Assembly: GCF_902825155.1 (NCBI RefSeq) | Contig: NZ_CADEAG010000001.1 | Location: 124,001 to 188,000 of the forward strand | Direction of reading: 5' to 3' | DNA length: 64,000 nt | From: Bartonella taylorii 8TBB | GTDB lineage: Bacteria; Pseudomonadota; Alphaproteobacteria; Rhizobiales; Rhizobiaceae | In this document: positions 25,357-34,750 of the stretch, one piece after another | How the letters are laid out: every line of letters begins with the position of its first letter | Position numbering within the stretch: position 1 is the first letter of the stretch | Translations under genes and position numbers: made by a program | The notes under the pieces: generated by a model | Told to the model about the DNA's origin: nothing | What the model saw: only the letters and a program-made list of their open reading frames with translations | Database searches by the model: none

Positions 25357-25763
25357 TAATGAGCGCGTTTATGACAAGGTGCATGATACATGACACCTCT
25401 TCCATCGCGGTAAGTGCACAATTTTGGTGTATGTGGCGCCCGTACTTTGTGAGCACAAGGTGCTTGATAAACCTGACCTCTATGGGTACGATATATGCAC
25501 ATTTGTGGCTGCGGAACAACAATCTGTCTTTGCTGTCTTCTTTGATTTGCTGCAGCACCTGTTACTGTTCCTGCAATCGCACCAAATGCTGCACCGGTCA
25601 GCGCCGCTTCAGGACTAGCACCAGCAATTGCCGTTCCAGCTAAAGCGCCTATTGCTGCGCCGCCCACACCGTAACGTGCAACACGTTGATCATTAACAGA
25701 ACAAGCCACCGTACTTAAACCCATGGCTGAAACAACTGCCACTTTTAAAATTGACTTTAACAT
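25356..25763 (-). CDS. Glycine-zipper lipoprotein
   Basis: A 135-residue protein with a lipoprotein signal (VVSAMGLSTVACS, acylated Cys at residue 21). A glycine-zipper helix pair follows (GVGGAAIGALAGTAIAGAS, then AALTGAAFGAIAGTVTGAA), like small outer-membrane lipoproteins of the SlyB/17-kDa type. The C-terminal half carries two similar motifs, CIYRTHRGQVYQAPC and CTYRDGRGVMYHAPC, each with two cysteines that could form a disulfide. The duplicated Cys motif is the unusual part. It lies upstream of the ABC-F gene on the same strand. Confidence 0.8.
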   Translation of the reverse strand: MLKSILKVAVVSAMGLSTVACSVNDQRVARYGVGGAAIGALAGTAIAGASPEAALTGAAFGAIAGTVTGAAANQRRQQRQIVVPQPQMCIYRTHRGQVYQAPCAHKVRAPHTPKLCTYRDGRGVMYHAPCHKRAH

Positions 25764-25866
25764 ATAAAAAACTCTCCTTCTCGAGATTAATACATAAATA
25801 TATTATTCATGCCGGCACTTAATCACCATGCCCCCCTCTGCCTTATTCAAATATACCGGAAGAGCT

Positions 25867-26502
25867 CTATGGAATAGGTACAGACGCCAATAATATAGCT
25901 TTTCCAGAACCTAATTGGCAAGAAAAGGTTCCACAAATACGGTTAGAAAGTGTTAAAGAAGACCCAAATGACACATTTTTATCACAAAGCGGCCATTTGA
26001 CACCTGAGAGGGTTAATCCTTGTAAATCAGAAAAACCGATAATACTAAACAAACAACCCTCAGGTAAATCACATGAAAAAGACTTTGGCAAAACCGGCCA
26101 ACCTTCTTCAAAACCGCTCGTCAATAACACTGCAATGCCCTTTTCAGCCATCACCAATGCTTGTGTCATATGAGAAAGACTATGATCACTTCTTTCACCA
26201 CCAAAAGCACCACACAAAATAAGCTGTTTGGCACCATTTTGTAGAGCTCTTTCACATGCCAGAGCACTATCGGTCATATCTTTATCAGAAGGAAAAACCT
26301 CACGTGGAACATGAGGATATTTGTCTATGAGAGACTGATCAGATGAATCGAAATCTCCCAACCACAACTCAGGATTCACATTCAGCGCTGCTGCATGACG
26401 CATTCCACCATCGGCAGCAATCACCCGACTGTTGCGAATTTGGCTACGCAAACGGTCAGTGATACAAACATTCCCATTTAACAATACTGTAAATGTTGTC
26501 AT
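25867..26502 (-). CDS. Thiamine pyrophosphokinase
   Basis: A 211-residue enzyme that pyrophosphorylates thiamine to thiamine diphosphate. Seen: the N-terminal ADGGMRHA, WLGDFDSSDQ (residues about 46-55), FPSDKDMTDSALA (the DxTD region), and CGAFGGERSDHSLSHM. The C-terminal domain with the thiamine site is present (SLTLSNRICG). No TPP riboswitch is visible. It is the only salvage-type thiamine gene in the window apart from the TenI-like gene at 1.9 kb. Confidence 0.9.
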   Translation of the reverse strand: MTTFTVLLNGNVCITDRLRSQIRNSRVIAADGGMRHAAALNVNPELWLGDFDSSDQSLIDKYPHVPREVFPSDKDMTDSALACERALQNGAKQLILCGAFGGERSDHSLSHMTQALVMAEKGIAVLLTSGFEEGWPVLPKSFSCDLPEGCLFSIIGFSDLQGLTLSGVKWPLCDKNVSFGSSLTLSNRICGTFSCQLGSGKAILLASVPIP

Positions 26503-26663
26503 GCAACACTGTGCCTTTCGTAAGATTTCCTTTTATAACGTTTCTTATAAAAATAGACGTTTTTTATAGATAACAACCGTGATAAAATCAAAAGAATCCT
26601 TATCCTAAAAGCTTCTTTCCAAAAAGCTCCTTTATTGTAAAAAACACATATTTAAAGATACAA

Positions 26664-28202
26664 ATGAAATTTGCCAAAATACAATCAGAAAACACGACGC
26701 ACCCAGAAAACACAGTACACAACGATCAAAAGTGCCCAATTTTTCAACGAAATTTTCCTTTTCGCAATAGACTGTATAAAGCAACTCTCATAAGCTTAAT
26801 GCTTCTCCTTTCTGCTTGTCATACGCGCCTCTCCCCCAACAATATGCTTTCTTCTTCAGGTTCTAAACGTACCAGCAAAAACAATATCTATGTCACATTA
26901 AGCGCACTACAACACCCCCGTATTTTACAAATATATGGCGGTGCATACTCTGATGCAAAACTTGAGCGCCTCTTAGCAAATATTGTGCGTAAACTCACTG
27001 TTGTGTCACAAGGCCACCAAAGCTATTCTGTAACAATTTTAGACTCCGAGAGTATCAATGCCTTTGCTCTCCCAAGTGGCACCATCTACATAACGCGCGG
27101 TATGCTAGCGTTGGCCAATGACTCTTCAGAAGTTGCAGCAATTTTAGCCCATGAAATAGCCCATATTACTGCCAATCACGGCATTTTACGCCTGAAAAAA
27201 GAAGCCGAATTGAAGATGACAAGTCATATGTCACCACACCTGCTTTCTTACAAAGGAAGAAAACTTCACAACTCCATTAACAACAAACAACAACTCGCAC
27301 AATTTTCACGCAATCAGGAACTGGAAGCCGATTCAATTGCACTCGAAATGCTCAAACGAGCAGGATATGATCCATTTGCATTGCCGCGTTTTTTACAATC
27401 ACTAGAAGCCTATAATGCCTTTCGCAATAGCTCTGGAACCTCAAATACTTCCTTAGACTTTTTAGCAACACATCCAACCACTCCGCAACGGATTCGCCGT
27501 GCGATAGAAAAGGCACGGAAAATAAGTAGAGTGAACATAAAAAACACTGATCGCGATTCTTTTCTCAAAAGCATTGATGGCATGATTTTTGGTGGCAACT
27601 CTCATACAGGTTTTGTACGAGAAAATCAATTTATCCACCCGCAATTGCGTATAACTTTTTCCGTTCCACACAATTTCACAATAGAGACTTCAGGGCATAC
27701 TGTTTGGGCCAGCGGGATGGGCAAAACTGCTATTCGTTTTGATGCACTACCGCATCCCAATGAAATCTCTGCGAGCGATTATTTAAAAAGTGGCTGGATT
27801 GTAGGACTTGATGAATCCTCTATCCGCCCAACAACAATCCAAGGTCTTCCTGGAGCGCACGCCCATGCGGCCAATAAGCAATGGCAATTTGATGTAGCTG
27901 TCATTTTATTCAACAAGCACCTCTTTCGTTTCCTTAGCGCGTTCCCACATGATTCTCAAAATTTTAAAGCGGTTGCCGAAAGAACGGTACAAAGTTTTCA
28001 TCCCCTTACATCATCACAGTTAAAAAAGCTAAAACCTTTGAGAATCCGTGTTGTGCGCGTTAAACAGGGAGACAGTATTGCAAGCGTTGCCAATAAAATG
28101 CAAAATACAAGGCATAAAGAAAAACTTTTTCGCATTCTTAACGCACTTTCCCCAACCCAAACTTTACGGGTAGGTACAAACGTTAAAATTGTCACAGAAT
28201 AA
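26664..28202 (+). CDS. M48 family metalloprotease with C-terminal LysM-like domain (BepA/LoiP type)
   Basis: A 512-residue envelope protease. After about 38 residues a lipoprotein-like signal follows (LISLMLLLSACH, Cys 52). The peptidase domain has HEIAH (H163-E164-x-x-H167) and the third zinc ligand in the helix QELEADSIALEML (about residue 219). A domain of about 150 residues follows, and the C-terminus RVVRVKQGDSIASVANKM resembles a LysM-type module ending RVGTNVKIVTE. Such proteins degrade misfolded outer-membrane proteins. It converges with rpoH, which fits an envelope or heat-stress context, though joint regulation is only inference. Confidence 0.88.
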   Translation: MKFAKIQSENTTHPENTVHNDQKCPIFQRNFPFRNRLYKATLISLMLLLSACHTRLSPNNMLSSSGSKRTSKNNIYVTLSALQHPRILQIYGGAYSDAKLERLLANIVRKLTVVSQGHQSYSVTILDSESINAFALPSGTIYITRGMLALANDSSEVAAILAHEIAHITANHGILRLKKEAELKMTSHMSPHLLSYKGRKLHNSINNKQQLAQFSRNQELEADSIALEMLKRAGYDPFALPRFLQSLEAYNAFRNSSGTSNTSLDFLATHPTTPQRIRRAIEKARKISRVNIKNTDRDSFLKSIDGMIFGGNSHTGFVRENQFIHPQLRITFSVPHNFTIETSGHTVWASGMGKTAIRFDALPHPNEISASDYLKSGWIVGLDESSIRPTTIQGLPGAHAHAANKQWQFDVAVILFNKHLFRFLSAFPHDSQNFKAVAERTVQSFHPLTSSQLKKLKPLRIRVVRVKQGDSIASVANKMQNTRHKEKLFRILNALSPTQTLRVGTNVKIVTE

Positions 28203-28362
28203 TCCCTCATACTTTTCTCCCCTTTATGATTCCCTCCTATCCCTTACATTCTGAGATATTTTTCCCACGCCAATCTCGTTAACTTTGAAACTGACTTCCC
28301 GATAGCGCACCTCTTATTGCACAACCTCACTTCAGATTGTTTTCTTGAGAAATCTTCAATGC

Positions 28363-29274
28363 TTATATCTCATAAGCATCTGCTGAATGAACCGTAAGGA
28401 GAGCAGAACGCAGCTTTTGCAAAGCGCGTGCTTCAATTTGGCGCACCCGCTCTTTCGAAATTCCCAACTTTTCACCCAAAACTTCTAAAGTGGCTCCCTC
28501 TTCATTCAAACGACGAAAACGAATAATTTCAAGCTCCCGTTCATTAAGAATTTGCAACGCATCATAAAGCCATTGTGTCCGCCGTTGTCCGTCAATCGCT
28601 TGCTCAATTAAAGCATCAGGAAGAGGGCTATCATCCACGAGGGCATCCATTTTTGCAACAGGATTATCACTATTCTCAGAAACAGAAACGCTCAAAGAAT
28701 TATCAGAACTCGAAAAACGAAAATCCATTGTTTCAACATCATTAACTGAAACGCCGAGTTTTTCAGCGATTGTGCGAAAGATATCTTGTTTTGAAAGAGC
28801 ACTATCATCTTGCACCAATTTCGCCCGCAAGCGCCGAAGATTAAAGAAAAGCGCTTTTTGTGAAGAACTGGTTCCTCCTCGAACGATAGACCAATTTCGT
28901 AAAATATAATCTTGAATAGAGGCGCGTATCCACCATGTTGCATAAGTCGAAAAACGGACCTCCCGATCAGGTTCGAAACGCGCAGCAGCTTCTAGCAACC
29001 CCACATATCCTTCTTGTACCAGATCCCCCAATGGCATTTTAAAACGTTTAAAACGGTTAGCAATCGCAATCACCAAACGCATATGCGCCGCTGCAATTTG
29101 ATGCATAGCCTCATCATCGCGTTTATCTTTCCAGCGCAAAGCCAAATCATGCTCCTTTTGTCGTTCAAGATAAGGCGCTTGCATAGCAGAACGCATCATA
29201 TTACGTCCCAAGCTTTTATCCGCGTCGCTATAATTTTTGCTGTTCTTGTAAACAGCATTTGAAAGATTACCCAT
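28363..29274 (-). CDS. rpoH: Heat-shock sigma factor RpoH (sigma-32)
   Basis: A 303-residue sigma-70-family factor lacking region 1.1. Region 2 is LGDLVQEGYVGLLEAAARFE with RFSTYATWWIRASIQDYILR; the RpoH box QKALFFNLRRLRAKL (about residue 140) identifies RpoH; region 4 is EEGATLEVLGEKLGISKERV with RQIEARALQKL. It directs RNA polymerase to heat-shock promoters. About 560 nt of leader and promoter space lies upstream. No pseudouridine-synthase gene precedes it, although one is common in related rhizobia. Confidence 0.95.
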   Translation of the reverse strand: MGNLSNAVYKNSKNYSDADKSLGRNMMRSAMQAPYLERQKEHDLALRWKDKRDDEAMHQIAAAHMRLVIAIANRFKRFKMPLGDLVQEGYVGLLEAAARFEPDREVRFSTYATWWIRASIQDYILRNWSIVRGGTSSSQKALFFNLRRLRAKLVQDDSALSKQDIFRTIAEKLGVSVNDVETMDFRFSSSDNSLSVSVSENSDNPVAKMDALVDDSPLPDALIEQAIDGQRRTQWLYDALQILNERELEIIRFRRLNEEGATLEVLGEKLGISKERVRQIEARALQKLRSALLTVHSADAYEI

Positions 29275-29835
29275 AATAACCCCTTGCGATTAAAATTATC
29301 AAAATTGATTTGGCAACGACACCATTGTTCTTTCTCAAAAAGAACGCAAAAGTTGTTTGTTTTAATGGCACTACTTTAGCGTGTAAATTTATAATCGCAA
29401 TTGTTTTTTTATTACAATTTTAAAACTTATCGTCATAGAACACAGTTTTGCCTACAAAACGGCAATATGATGTACGCCGTTCCTCGGCACAAAATATATG
29501 GAAAAGCTTTCTCTGTAATATTTTTGTAACAGACTAGAAAAAAATAAAAATGACAGGCAAAATAAATGCTGTTTTGTTTGATGATTGGCTAACTTGCCTT
29601 TTAAGCGAAGAGTTTATTTATGCTTCCAGCTTTACAATACAACCATTACGTGTAATGAACATCTATGAAATATCCAAGGTAAATAAAAAAGGAAATACCC
29701 AAAGTTAAAGAAAAAAGATGCATCAAAAAACGACAAGAATTATTGAAGCAAATACAACAAACGTGTTAAAGGGAGCAACACAATGATGGAATTGTCGGAA
29801 ATAAGCTTTTTACCAGTCTAGCGCTGAGAAAGAAA
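29275..29835. other. Divergent spacer rpoH / helicase remnant
   Basis: AT-rich spacer. It holds one short frame with a good ribosome-binding site (AAAGGGAG before ATG 29783), coding MMELSEISFLPV and stopping at 29821, 14 nt before the next gene. It could be a leader peptide or chance. No trace of the missing helicase domain is recognised. Confidence 0.4.
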
Positions 29836-31419
29836 ATGATCATGGATATTAAGATTGTTCAACAGAATGAGATTTTTCAGGATGATATTCTTATTGAAAA
29901 AGAGGGAAGTGGCAAATTTGAAGGCTTTCGTTTTTATGCGAACAAAACTAGTGTCGATCAAAGCGCTGAAACACAAAACTTCATAGAGAATGAAAGTTTG
30001 ATTCTTGCTTTTTCCAAACGTGCAACCCGCCTTTGTGCTTGTGCCAATAAAGATTTTACACTCAGTTCTGATGGAATTGTGCGCTGGATTGGTCAACCGG
30101 TAGGGCAACTTGTTGCAACAGAGGAATTTTTAAAACCCAAACTGATTATTTTGGCAGATGCGCAATTAACGGGGGAAGCTCGCGATAACGTAGTAAAACG
30201 CCTGGAGCGTTTTGTTGCTTTTCATTTTGAAACGGCTTTAAAACCACTGTTTGATTTGCAAAATGCTGAGTGTTTGACGGATTCAACAAGCGGCCTTGCC
30301 GCACAACTTGTCCACTCTTTAGGAATCTTGCCCCGTCGAGAAGTTGCTGAAATCGTCAAAGGTCTGGACCAAGAATCACGGGCCGTGCTCCGGCGGCTAG
30401 GTGTGCGTTTTGGAGCTTTTCATATCTATGTTATAGGAATACTTAAACCAGCCCCTGTCCAAGCCATTACTCTGCTATGGAACCTTCAAAATGAGGGTCA
30501 TGACCAAACTGGTTTGAGTGAAATTTTTGCAGCTTTGTCTGCAGGGCGGACTTCTCTTGTTGTTGATCCTACATACAACCGCCAATTTTATCAGTTAGCC
30601 GGTTATCGAATCTTAGGGCAACGTGCTGTGCGCGTTGATATTTTAGAACGGCTTGCAAACCTCATCCGCCCCGCACTTCATTGGAAACAAGGGGGTGAAC
30701 CAAAACCCGAAGGCGCCTATGATGGTAAAAGTTTTTTTGTCACATCCACAATGATGTCTATTCTTGGAGCCAATGGAACCGATATGGAAGAAATTCTTAA
30801 AGGACTTGGTTATCAAGCGCATGCCGTGAGCAGCACTGTTTTTGAACAAAATCTCCTCGCATACGAAGCTTCTTCCCATGCATGTACAACAACGCAGGAT
30901 GTTCCTGCGGCAGAATTCGTCGGTGATCAATGGCAAACAATGAAAGCCTCACAAACAACACAAGGAGAAAAAAGTGTCTTAACCACTTGTGTTAAAACAC
31001 GACCCAATATCGTAACCAACACCATAGATTGTTTACCAGCGGCTGAACCTGTGGGCGACTTTGCCAAGCAAAAACGTATCGCAGCAGAAGATAAAGTTGT
31101 TTTACTATGGCGTTATCATCATCATTCACACAACCACGCGCATAAAAAACATGATAAATCTCATCACAGGCGGCAAAATAAACCGAAAAAAGCATTTAAA
31201 AAAGGGGTAAGCGCGAACGAAAACACCACCCAAGAAGCCACACCATACACAAGGTATTCTGATAAGTCTCAAAAACCTTATACTAAACGTGCGAATAATA
31301 AATCATTTCAAAAAGAAAAACCCCTTAATCCTGATTCACCTTTTGCAAAATTAGCTGTGCTACGGAATAAACTTGTAAAGAACAAAGACACAGATACACT
31401 CTCCTCCAAAGATCACTAA
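29836..31419 (+). CDS. C-terminal half of a DEAD/DEAH helicase-family protein (helicase domains absent)
   Basis: A 527-residue protein matching, as I recall it, the C-terminal half of a roughly 1000-residue rhizobial helicase-related protein. It opens at GKFEGFRFYANKT, the region just after the helicase core. It continues with SSDGIVRWIGQPVGQL, ADAQLTGEARDNVVKRL and RRLGVRFGAFHIYVIGILKP, then RAVRVDILERLANLIRPAL. It ends in a basic, His-rich tail with the family's terminal motif PDSPFAKLAVLRNKL. No Walker A, DEAD box or other ATPase motif is present. The frame is intact, so the shortened protein may be stable. The S4-domain gene usually between it and fdxA is also missing. Confidence 0.7.
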   Translation: MIMDIKIVQQNEIFQDDILIEKEGSGKFEGFRFYANKTSVDQSAETQNFIENESLILAFSKRATRLCACANKDFTLSSDGIVRWIGQPVGQLVATEEFLKPKLIILADAQLTGEARDNVVKRLERFVAFHFETALKPLFDLQNAECLTDSTSGLAAQLVHSLGILPRREVAEIVKGLDQESRAVLRRLGVRFGAFHIYVIGILKPAPVQAITLLWNLQNEGHDQTGLSEIFAALSAGRTSLVVDPTYNRQFYQLAGYRILGQRAVRVDILERLANLIRPALHWKQGGEPKPEGAYDGKSFFVTSTMMSILGANGTDMEEILKGLGYQAHAVSSTVFEQNLLAYEASSHACTTTQDVPAAEFVGDQWQTMKASQTTQGEKSVLTTCVKTRPNIVTNTIDCLPAAEPVGDFAKQKRIAAEDKVVLLWRYHHHSHNHAHKKHDKSHHRRQNKPKKAFKKGVSANENTTQEATPYTRYSDKSQKPYTKRANNKSFQKEKPLNPDSPFAKLAVLRNKLVKNKDTDTLSSKDH

Positions 31420-31440
31420 AATAACAAATGGAGCTAGATC

Positions 31441-31779
31441 TTGGCTTATGTAGTAACAGACAATTGCATTCACTGCAAATATACTGATTGCGTTGAAGTT
31501 TGCCCTGTCGATTGTTTTTATGAAGGTGAAAATATGCTTGTCATTCACCCCGATGAGTGTATAGACTGTGGTGTGTGCGAGCCAGAATGTCCAGCAGAAG
31601 CCATTAAACCTGACACTGAACCGGGGCTCGAACAGTGGTTAGAACTTAATCTTCAATATGCAAACAAATGGCCTAATTTAACTACCCGCAAGGACCCTCT
31701 TCCTCAAGCAAAAGAAATGGATGGCGTTCCAAATAAATTAGAAAAATATTTTTCAGAAAATCCAGGAAGTGGTGAATAA
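31441..31779 (+). CDS. fdxA: Seven-iron ferredoxin FdxA
   Basis: A 112-residue ferredoxin with N-terminal cluster ligands C9, C12, C17, C21 and C25 ([20 protein letters not shown]) and a second motif [12 protein letters not shown], the [3Fe-4S]/[4Fe-4S] pattern. The start is TTG at 31441 with GGAG 8 nt upstream; no ATG fits, and the family N-terminus MAYVVTDNC begins exactly here. It lies 21 nt after the helicase-family gene and upstream of carD, a conserved order in this group. Confidence 0.93.
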   Translation: MAYVVTDNCIHCKYTDCVEVCPVDCFYEGENMLVIHPDECIDCGVCEPECPAEAIKPDTEPGLEQWLELNLQYANKWPNLTTRKDPLPQAKEMDGVPNKLEKYFSENPGSGE

Positions 31780-32083
31780 TAATGATACAACACACACCAT
31801 ACGCCTTCAACAATGAAGAAAATTCTCTTGTAAAAATAAAAATTCTTCAGCGAAATGATTGATTCTTTTGAACTTTGATGTTAATGTTATTTTAATACGA
31901 TCATCTTTCTAAGTATTGTTCATTGCTTTTTTTGTAAAGCAATGTATTTTTGTTGAATTTAAAAGTACTCAACTTTTATGCTCATTAAATTCGTGTAATA
32001 TACTTGGTTAAGAATACTCAAAATTCAGGTTTATAGCCTGTTTTCCGATACGTTTGTTGGTCATAAAGGGAGTAAATTAAAAT
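31780..32083. other. fdxA-carD spacer
   Basis: 304 nt of AT-rich sequence. The pair TTGTTCATTGC and TTTTTTGTAAAGCAATG near 31915-31945 can form a GCTTT-AAGC-type stem, but nothing convincing is resolved. A carD promoter is expected here. Confidence 0.35.
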
Positions 32084-32668
32084 ATGGCATCCCAGCACGG
32101 AACGTCCTCCAGTATCAAAGGATTTGCAACCTCTGAATATATCGTTTACCCTACCCATGGAGTGGGTCAAATTATAGCGATCGAAGATCAAGAAGTTGCG
32201 GGACATAAATTAAAACTCTTTGTTATTCATTTTGCAAAAGATAAAATGGATGTCAAGGTGCCAATTGCAAAAGCCCTTTCCGTTGGAATGCGCAAATTAT
32301 CTGCTGTTGACTCTGTTGAACGCGCATTGAAAACTCTACACGGGAAAGCACGCGTTAAACGAACCATGTGGTCACGACGTGCTCAAGAGTATGATGCTAA
32401 AATCAATTCGGGAGATCTTATTTGTATTGCTGAAGTGGTGCGCGATCTTTTTCGCTCAAACCTACAGCCCGAGCAATCTTATTCTGAGCGTCAGCTTTAT
32501 ACTGCTGCACTTGAAAGAATGGCCCGTGAAATTGCTGTTATTAATAATCTCTCTGAAACAGAAGCCATAAATCTCATAGAAATGCATCTCTCAAAAAAAA
32601 CAAAGCACGAATTTAAAGCTGAGAGAGATGAAGCAAACACAAACAGTGAAGCTGTCTACGCTGCATAA
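32084..32668 (+). CDS. carD: CarD-family transcriptional regulator
   Basis: A 194-residue protein with the CarD/TRCF RNA-polymerase-interacting domain at the N-terminus (EYIVYPTHGVGQIIAIEDQE, residues about 16-35). A helical DNA-contacting domain follows (WSRRAQEYDAKINSGDLI, then EAINLIEMHLSK). CarD binds the polymerase beta subunit and stabilises open complexes, especially at rRNA and housekeeping promoters. A good terminator follows the stop. It keeps its usual neighbour fdxA. Confidence 0.92.
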   Translation: MASQHGTSSSIKGFATSEYIVYPTHGVGQIIAIEDQEVAGHKLKLFVIHFAKDKMDVKVPIAKALSVGMRKLSAVDSVERALKTLHGKARVKRTMWSRRAQEYDAKINSGDLICIAEVVRDLFRSNLQPEQSYSERQLYTAALERMAREIAVINNLSETEAINLIEMHLSKKTKHEFKAERDEANTNSEAVYAA

Positions 32669-32698
32669 GAAACTAAGCTAAAATATTTTGATAAAAAA

Positions 32699-32727
32699 CA
32701 AAACCAGCATATCGCTGGTTTTATTTT
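32699..32727 (+). terminator. Rho-independent terminator after carD
   Basis: AAACCAGC/GCTGGTTT stem (32701-32708 with 32714-32721), a 5-nt loop, then a T-rich tail. Confidence 0.85.
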
Positions 32728-33272
32728 ATTTATGAATTTTCATAAACAAAAGAATCTTTGACACGAAATCCGCTAAGTTACTTCATCTCAAAATAATTTA
32801 GTGGAGTTGTCCACGATATAAATAACATTACAGAGTTATCTTATATCAAAAAAAGATCTTTTAATCTTCCTGTAACCCTCTTTATCGAATGCATCTAAGA
32901 TGTATTCCATCACTAAGCTTATTAATAGCGATCAAGGATTTTGATTCTTCACAAAGGACATAAGCCTCATAAATTGGTACGCACAACCTTCCAAATCATT
33001 CTGTCAAAATGACAAGCAAATCAACATTCTCCACACCGATAAAAACAAGAGAATTCTTCCCTAACCCCACACAGAGCACCCTTCCTTCATACAAAGTGTA
33101 CGCACAAAAAACCATGCTCCTTGCCAAGATAACAAGAAAGCCGCAAAACTACCACGCAATGAGGAGACCCTATTTCCAATACCCTTTTAACAAGAAAACC
33201 GAAAAGCACATGACCTGTACAAGCGCTCGCCTACAATAAAAATAAGCCTTAACCTAATAGGGAAATAAAATC
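32728..33272. other. Gene-poor spacer
   Basis: About 545 nt between the carD terminator and the rpmF 3' end. A 76-codon frame at 33009 lacks a ribosome-binding site and protein-like composition. No RNA gene or repeat is recognised. Confidence 0.5.
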
Positions 33273-33452
33273 TCAATCTTTAGGGGGTAAAACTGAACGT
33301 CCGCGATACATCCCAGTCTTCAAATCGATGTGATGAGGGCGACGTAATTCACCAGAATTTTTATCTTCGATATAAGTTGGCGCCTTCAAGGCATCAGCCG
33401 AACGGCGCATACCTCGCTTCGAAGGAGAGGTTTTTCGTTTAGGTACAGCCAT
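33273..33452 (-). CDS. rpmF: 50S ribosomal protein L32
   Basis: A 59-residue protein, [20 protein letters not shown] to [11 protein letters not shown], full length for L32 and without the zinc-binding cysteines of some homologues. I chose the ATG at 33452; the frame is open seven codons further upstream, but the family starts MAVPK. Its leader contains an imperfect 77-bp direct duplication. Confidence 0.96.
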   Translation of the reverse strand: MAVPKRKTSPSKRGMRRSADALKAPTYIEDKNSGELRRPHHIDLKTGMYRGRSVLPPKD

Positions 33453-33474
33453 AAAGAGACACTCCAAATCCACT

Positions 33475-33620
33475 AAAAAAGAAGAGGCAATGTCAAAAAC
33501 GACAAAGCCTTTGTCAAAAAATTAGAAAATCTGATAGCCTTATACACTGATTAAAAAGAAGAGGCAATGTCAAAAATGGTAATACTATTATCAAAAATGA
33601 TAGTTTCATACACCGATTGA
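33475..33620. repeat. Imperfect direct duplication in the rpmF leader
   Basis: AAAAAGAAGAGGCAATGTCA occurs at about 33477 and again at about 33554, each followed by a similar block ending in TTATACACTGATT or TCATACACCGATT. The period is about 77 bp. The left unit lies just upstream of rpmF, so the promoter or 5' UTR has been duplicated. Confidence 0.8.
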
Positions 33621-33756
33621 AACCTTCTCATGAGATTTTTATTCAATTTTTGTTTGGCTTTAACAGAGACTTCCGCTTACAGTGGGTATAAATTTTTAAT
33701 AAAAAAGCCTCTCTTGAAATTCCAGAACCCCATTTTCAAAAATAAAGGAAGCACAA

Positions 33757-34659
33757 ATGCATGAATTTACCACCCTTCTTGCAGAACATGCGCACACCGT
33801 TGAAAAGCGACTTGATACACTGTTAAGTAATCAAGTTCAAACTGGTGAAATTGCCCGTCCTGAAACCCTCATCAAAGCCATGCGCTACGGTGTGCTGAAT
33901 GGTGGAAAACGCCTACGTCCTTTTCTTGTTATGCAAAGTGCGGCACTTTTTGATATCCCTGCTGAACACTCTCTTGATATTGCATGTGCCTTAGAATGTG
34001 TCCACTGTTACTCACTCATCCATGATGATCTTCCCGCCATGGATAACGACACACTCCGACGCGGACAACCCACAGTTCATAGAGCATTTGATGAAGCAAC
34101 AGCAATTCTAGCAGGCAATGCTCTCTTAACATTTGCCTTTGAAATCATAGCCGATAAAGCCAGCACACTCCCCTTTGACACCAGAATAAAACTGGTCACA
34201 GCTCTTGCACAAGCATCAGGAGTTGGTGGTATGGTAGGCGGACAAATACTTGACCTTGAAGCGGAAAAAAAACCGCAAGAGAGCACCAACATTATCACTC
34301 TACAACGCATGAAAACAGCCGCTCTGATAAGCTTTGCTTGCCAAGCAGGCGCAATTATCGGCAATGCATCCAAAGAATTCACAGAAAAACTTGCTGCTTT
34401 TGGAACATATCTTGGTTTAGCCTTTCAATTGACGGATGACCTTCTCGATGTCACGGCCAAAAGTGAAGTCCTAGGAAAAACAGCAGGTAAAGATAAAACA
34501 GCGCATAAAGCAACCTTTGTTCGTCTTTATGGCATTGAAGAAACACAAAAAAAGCGGGACGAACTCATCACTAAAGCAGAAGCACTTTTACACCCTTTTG
34601 GCGCTAAAGCAAAACCACTTCAACAAGCAGCCCGCTTTAGTGCAACACGCGAGAATTAA
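33757..34659 (+). CDS. ispA: Polyprenyl (farnesyl-type) diphosphate synthase
   Basis: A 300-residue trans-prenyltransferase that condenses isopentenyl diphosphate with allylic diphosphates. Seen: NGGKRLRPFLV, the first Asp-rich motif HDDLPAMDND (about residues 89-98), the GGQILDLEAE region and the second Asp-rich motif QLTDDLLDV (about 225). Two residues between the aspartates (DDLPAMD) match short-chain bacterial farnesyl or geranyl diphosphate synthases. It converges with ispG, which supplies the precursor pathway. Confidence 0.92.
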   Translation: MHEFTTLLAEHAHTVEKRLDTLLSNQVQTGEIARPETLIKAMRYGVLNGGKRLRPFLVMQSAALFDIPAEHSLDIACALECVHCYSLIHDDLPAMDNDTLRRGQPTVHRAFDEATAILAGNALLTFAFEIIADKASTLPFDTRIKLVTALAQASGVGGMVGGQILDLEAEKKPQESTNIITLQRMKTAALISFACQAGAIIGNASKEFTEKLAAFGTYLGLAFQLTDDLLDVTAKSEVLGKTAGKDKTAHKATFVRLYGIEETQKKRDELITKAEALLHPFGAKAKPLQQAARFSATREN

Positions 34660-34750
34660 AAGTTCGCCAGCGCGCACAACAGAAAAATACAAGGAGAAAA
34701 CTATACAAAATAAAAGATTTTCTTTGTTTTAATCCTCTTCAATGGTTTCT

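Noticed and set aside
33009-33239. 76-codon plus-strand frame before rpmF
   Set aside because: Low-complexity Lys/Thr/Pro composition, with no ribosome-binding site and no recognised domain.
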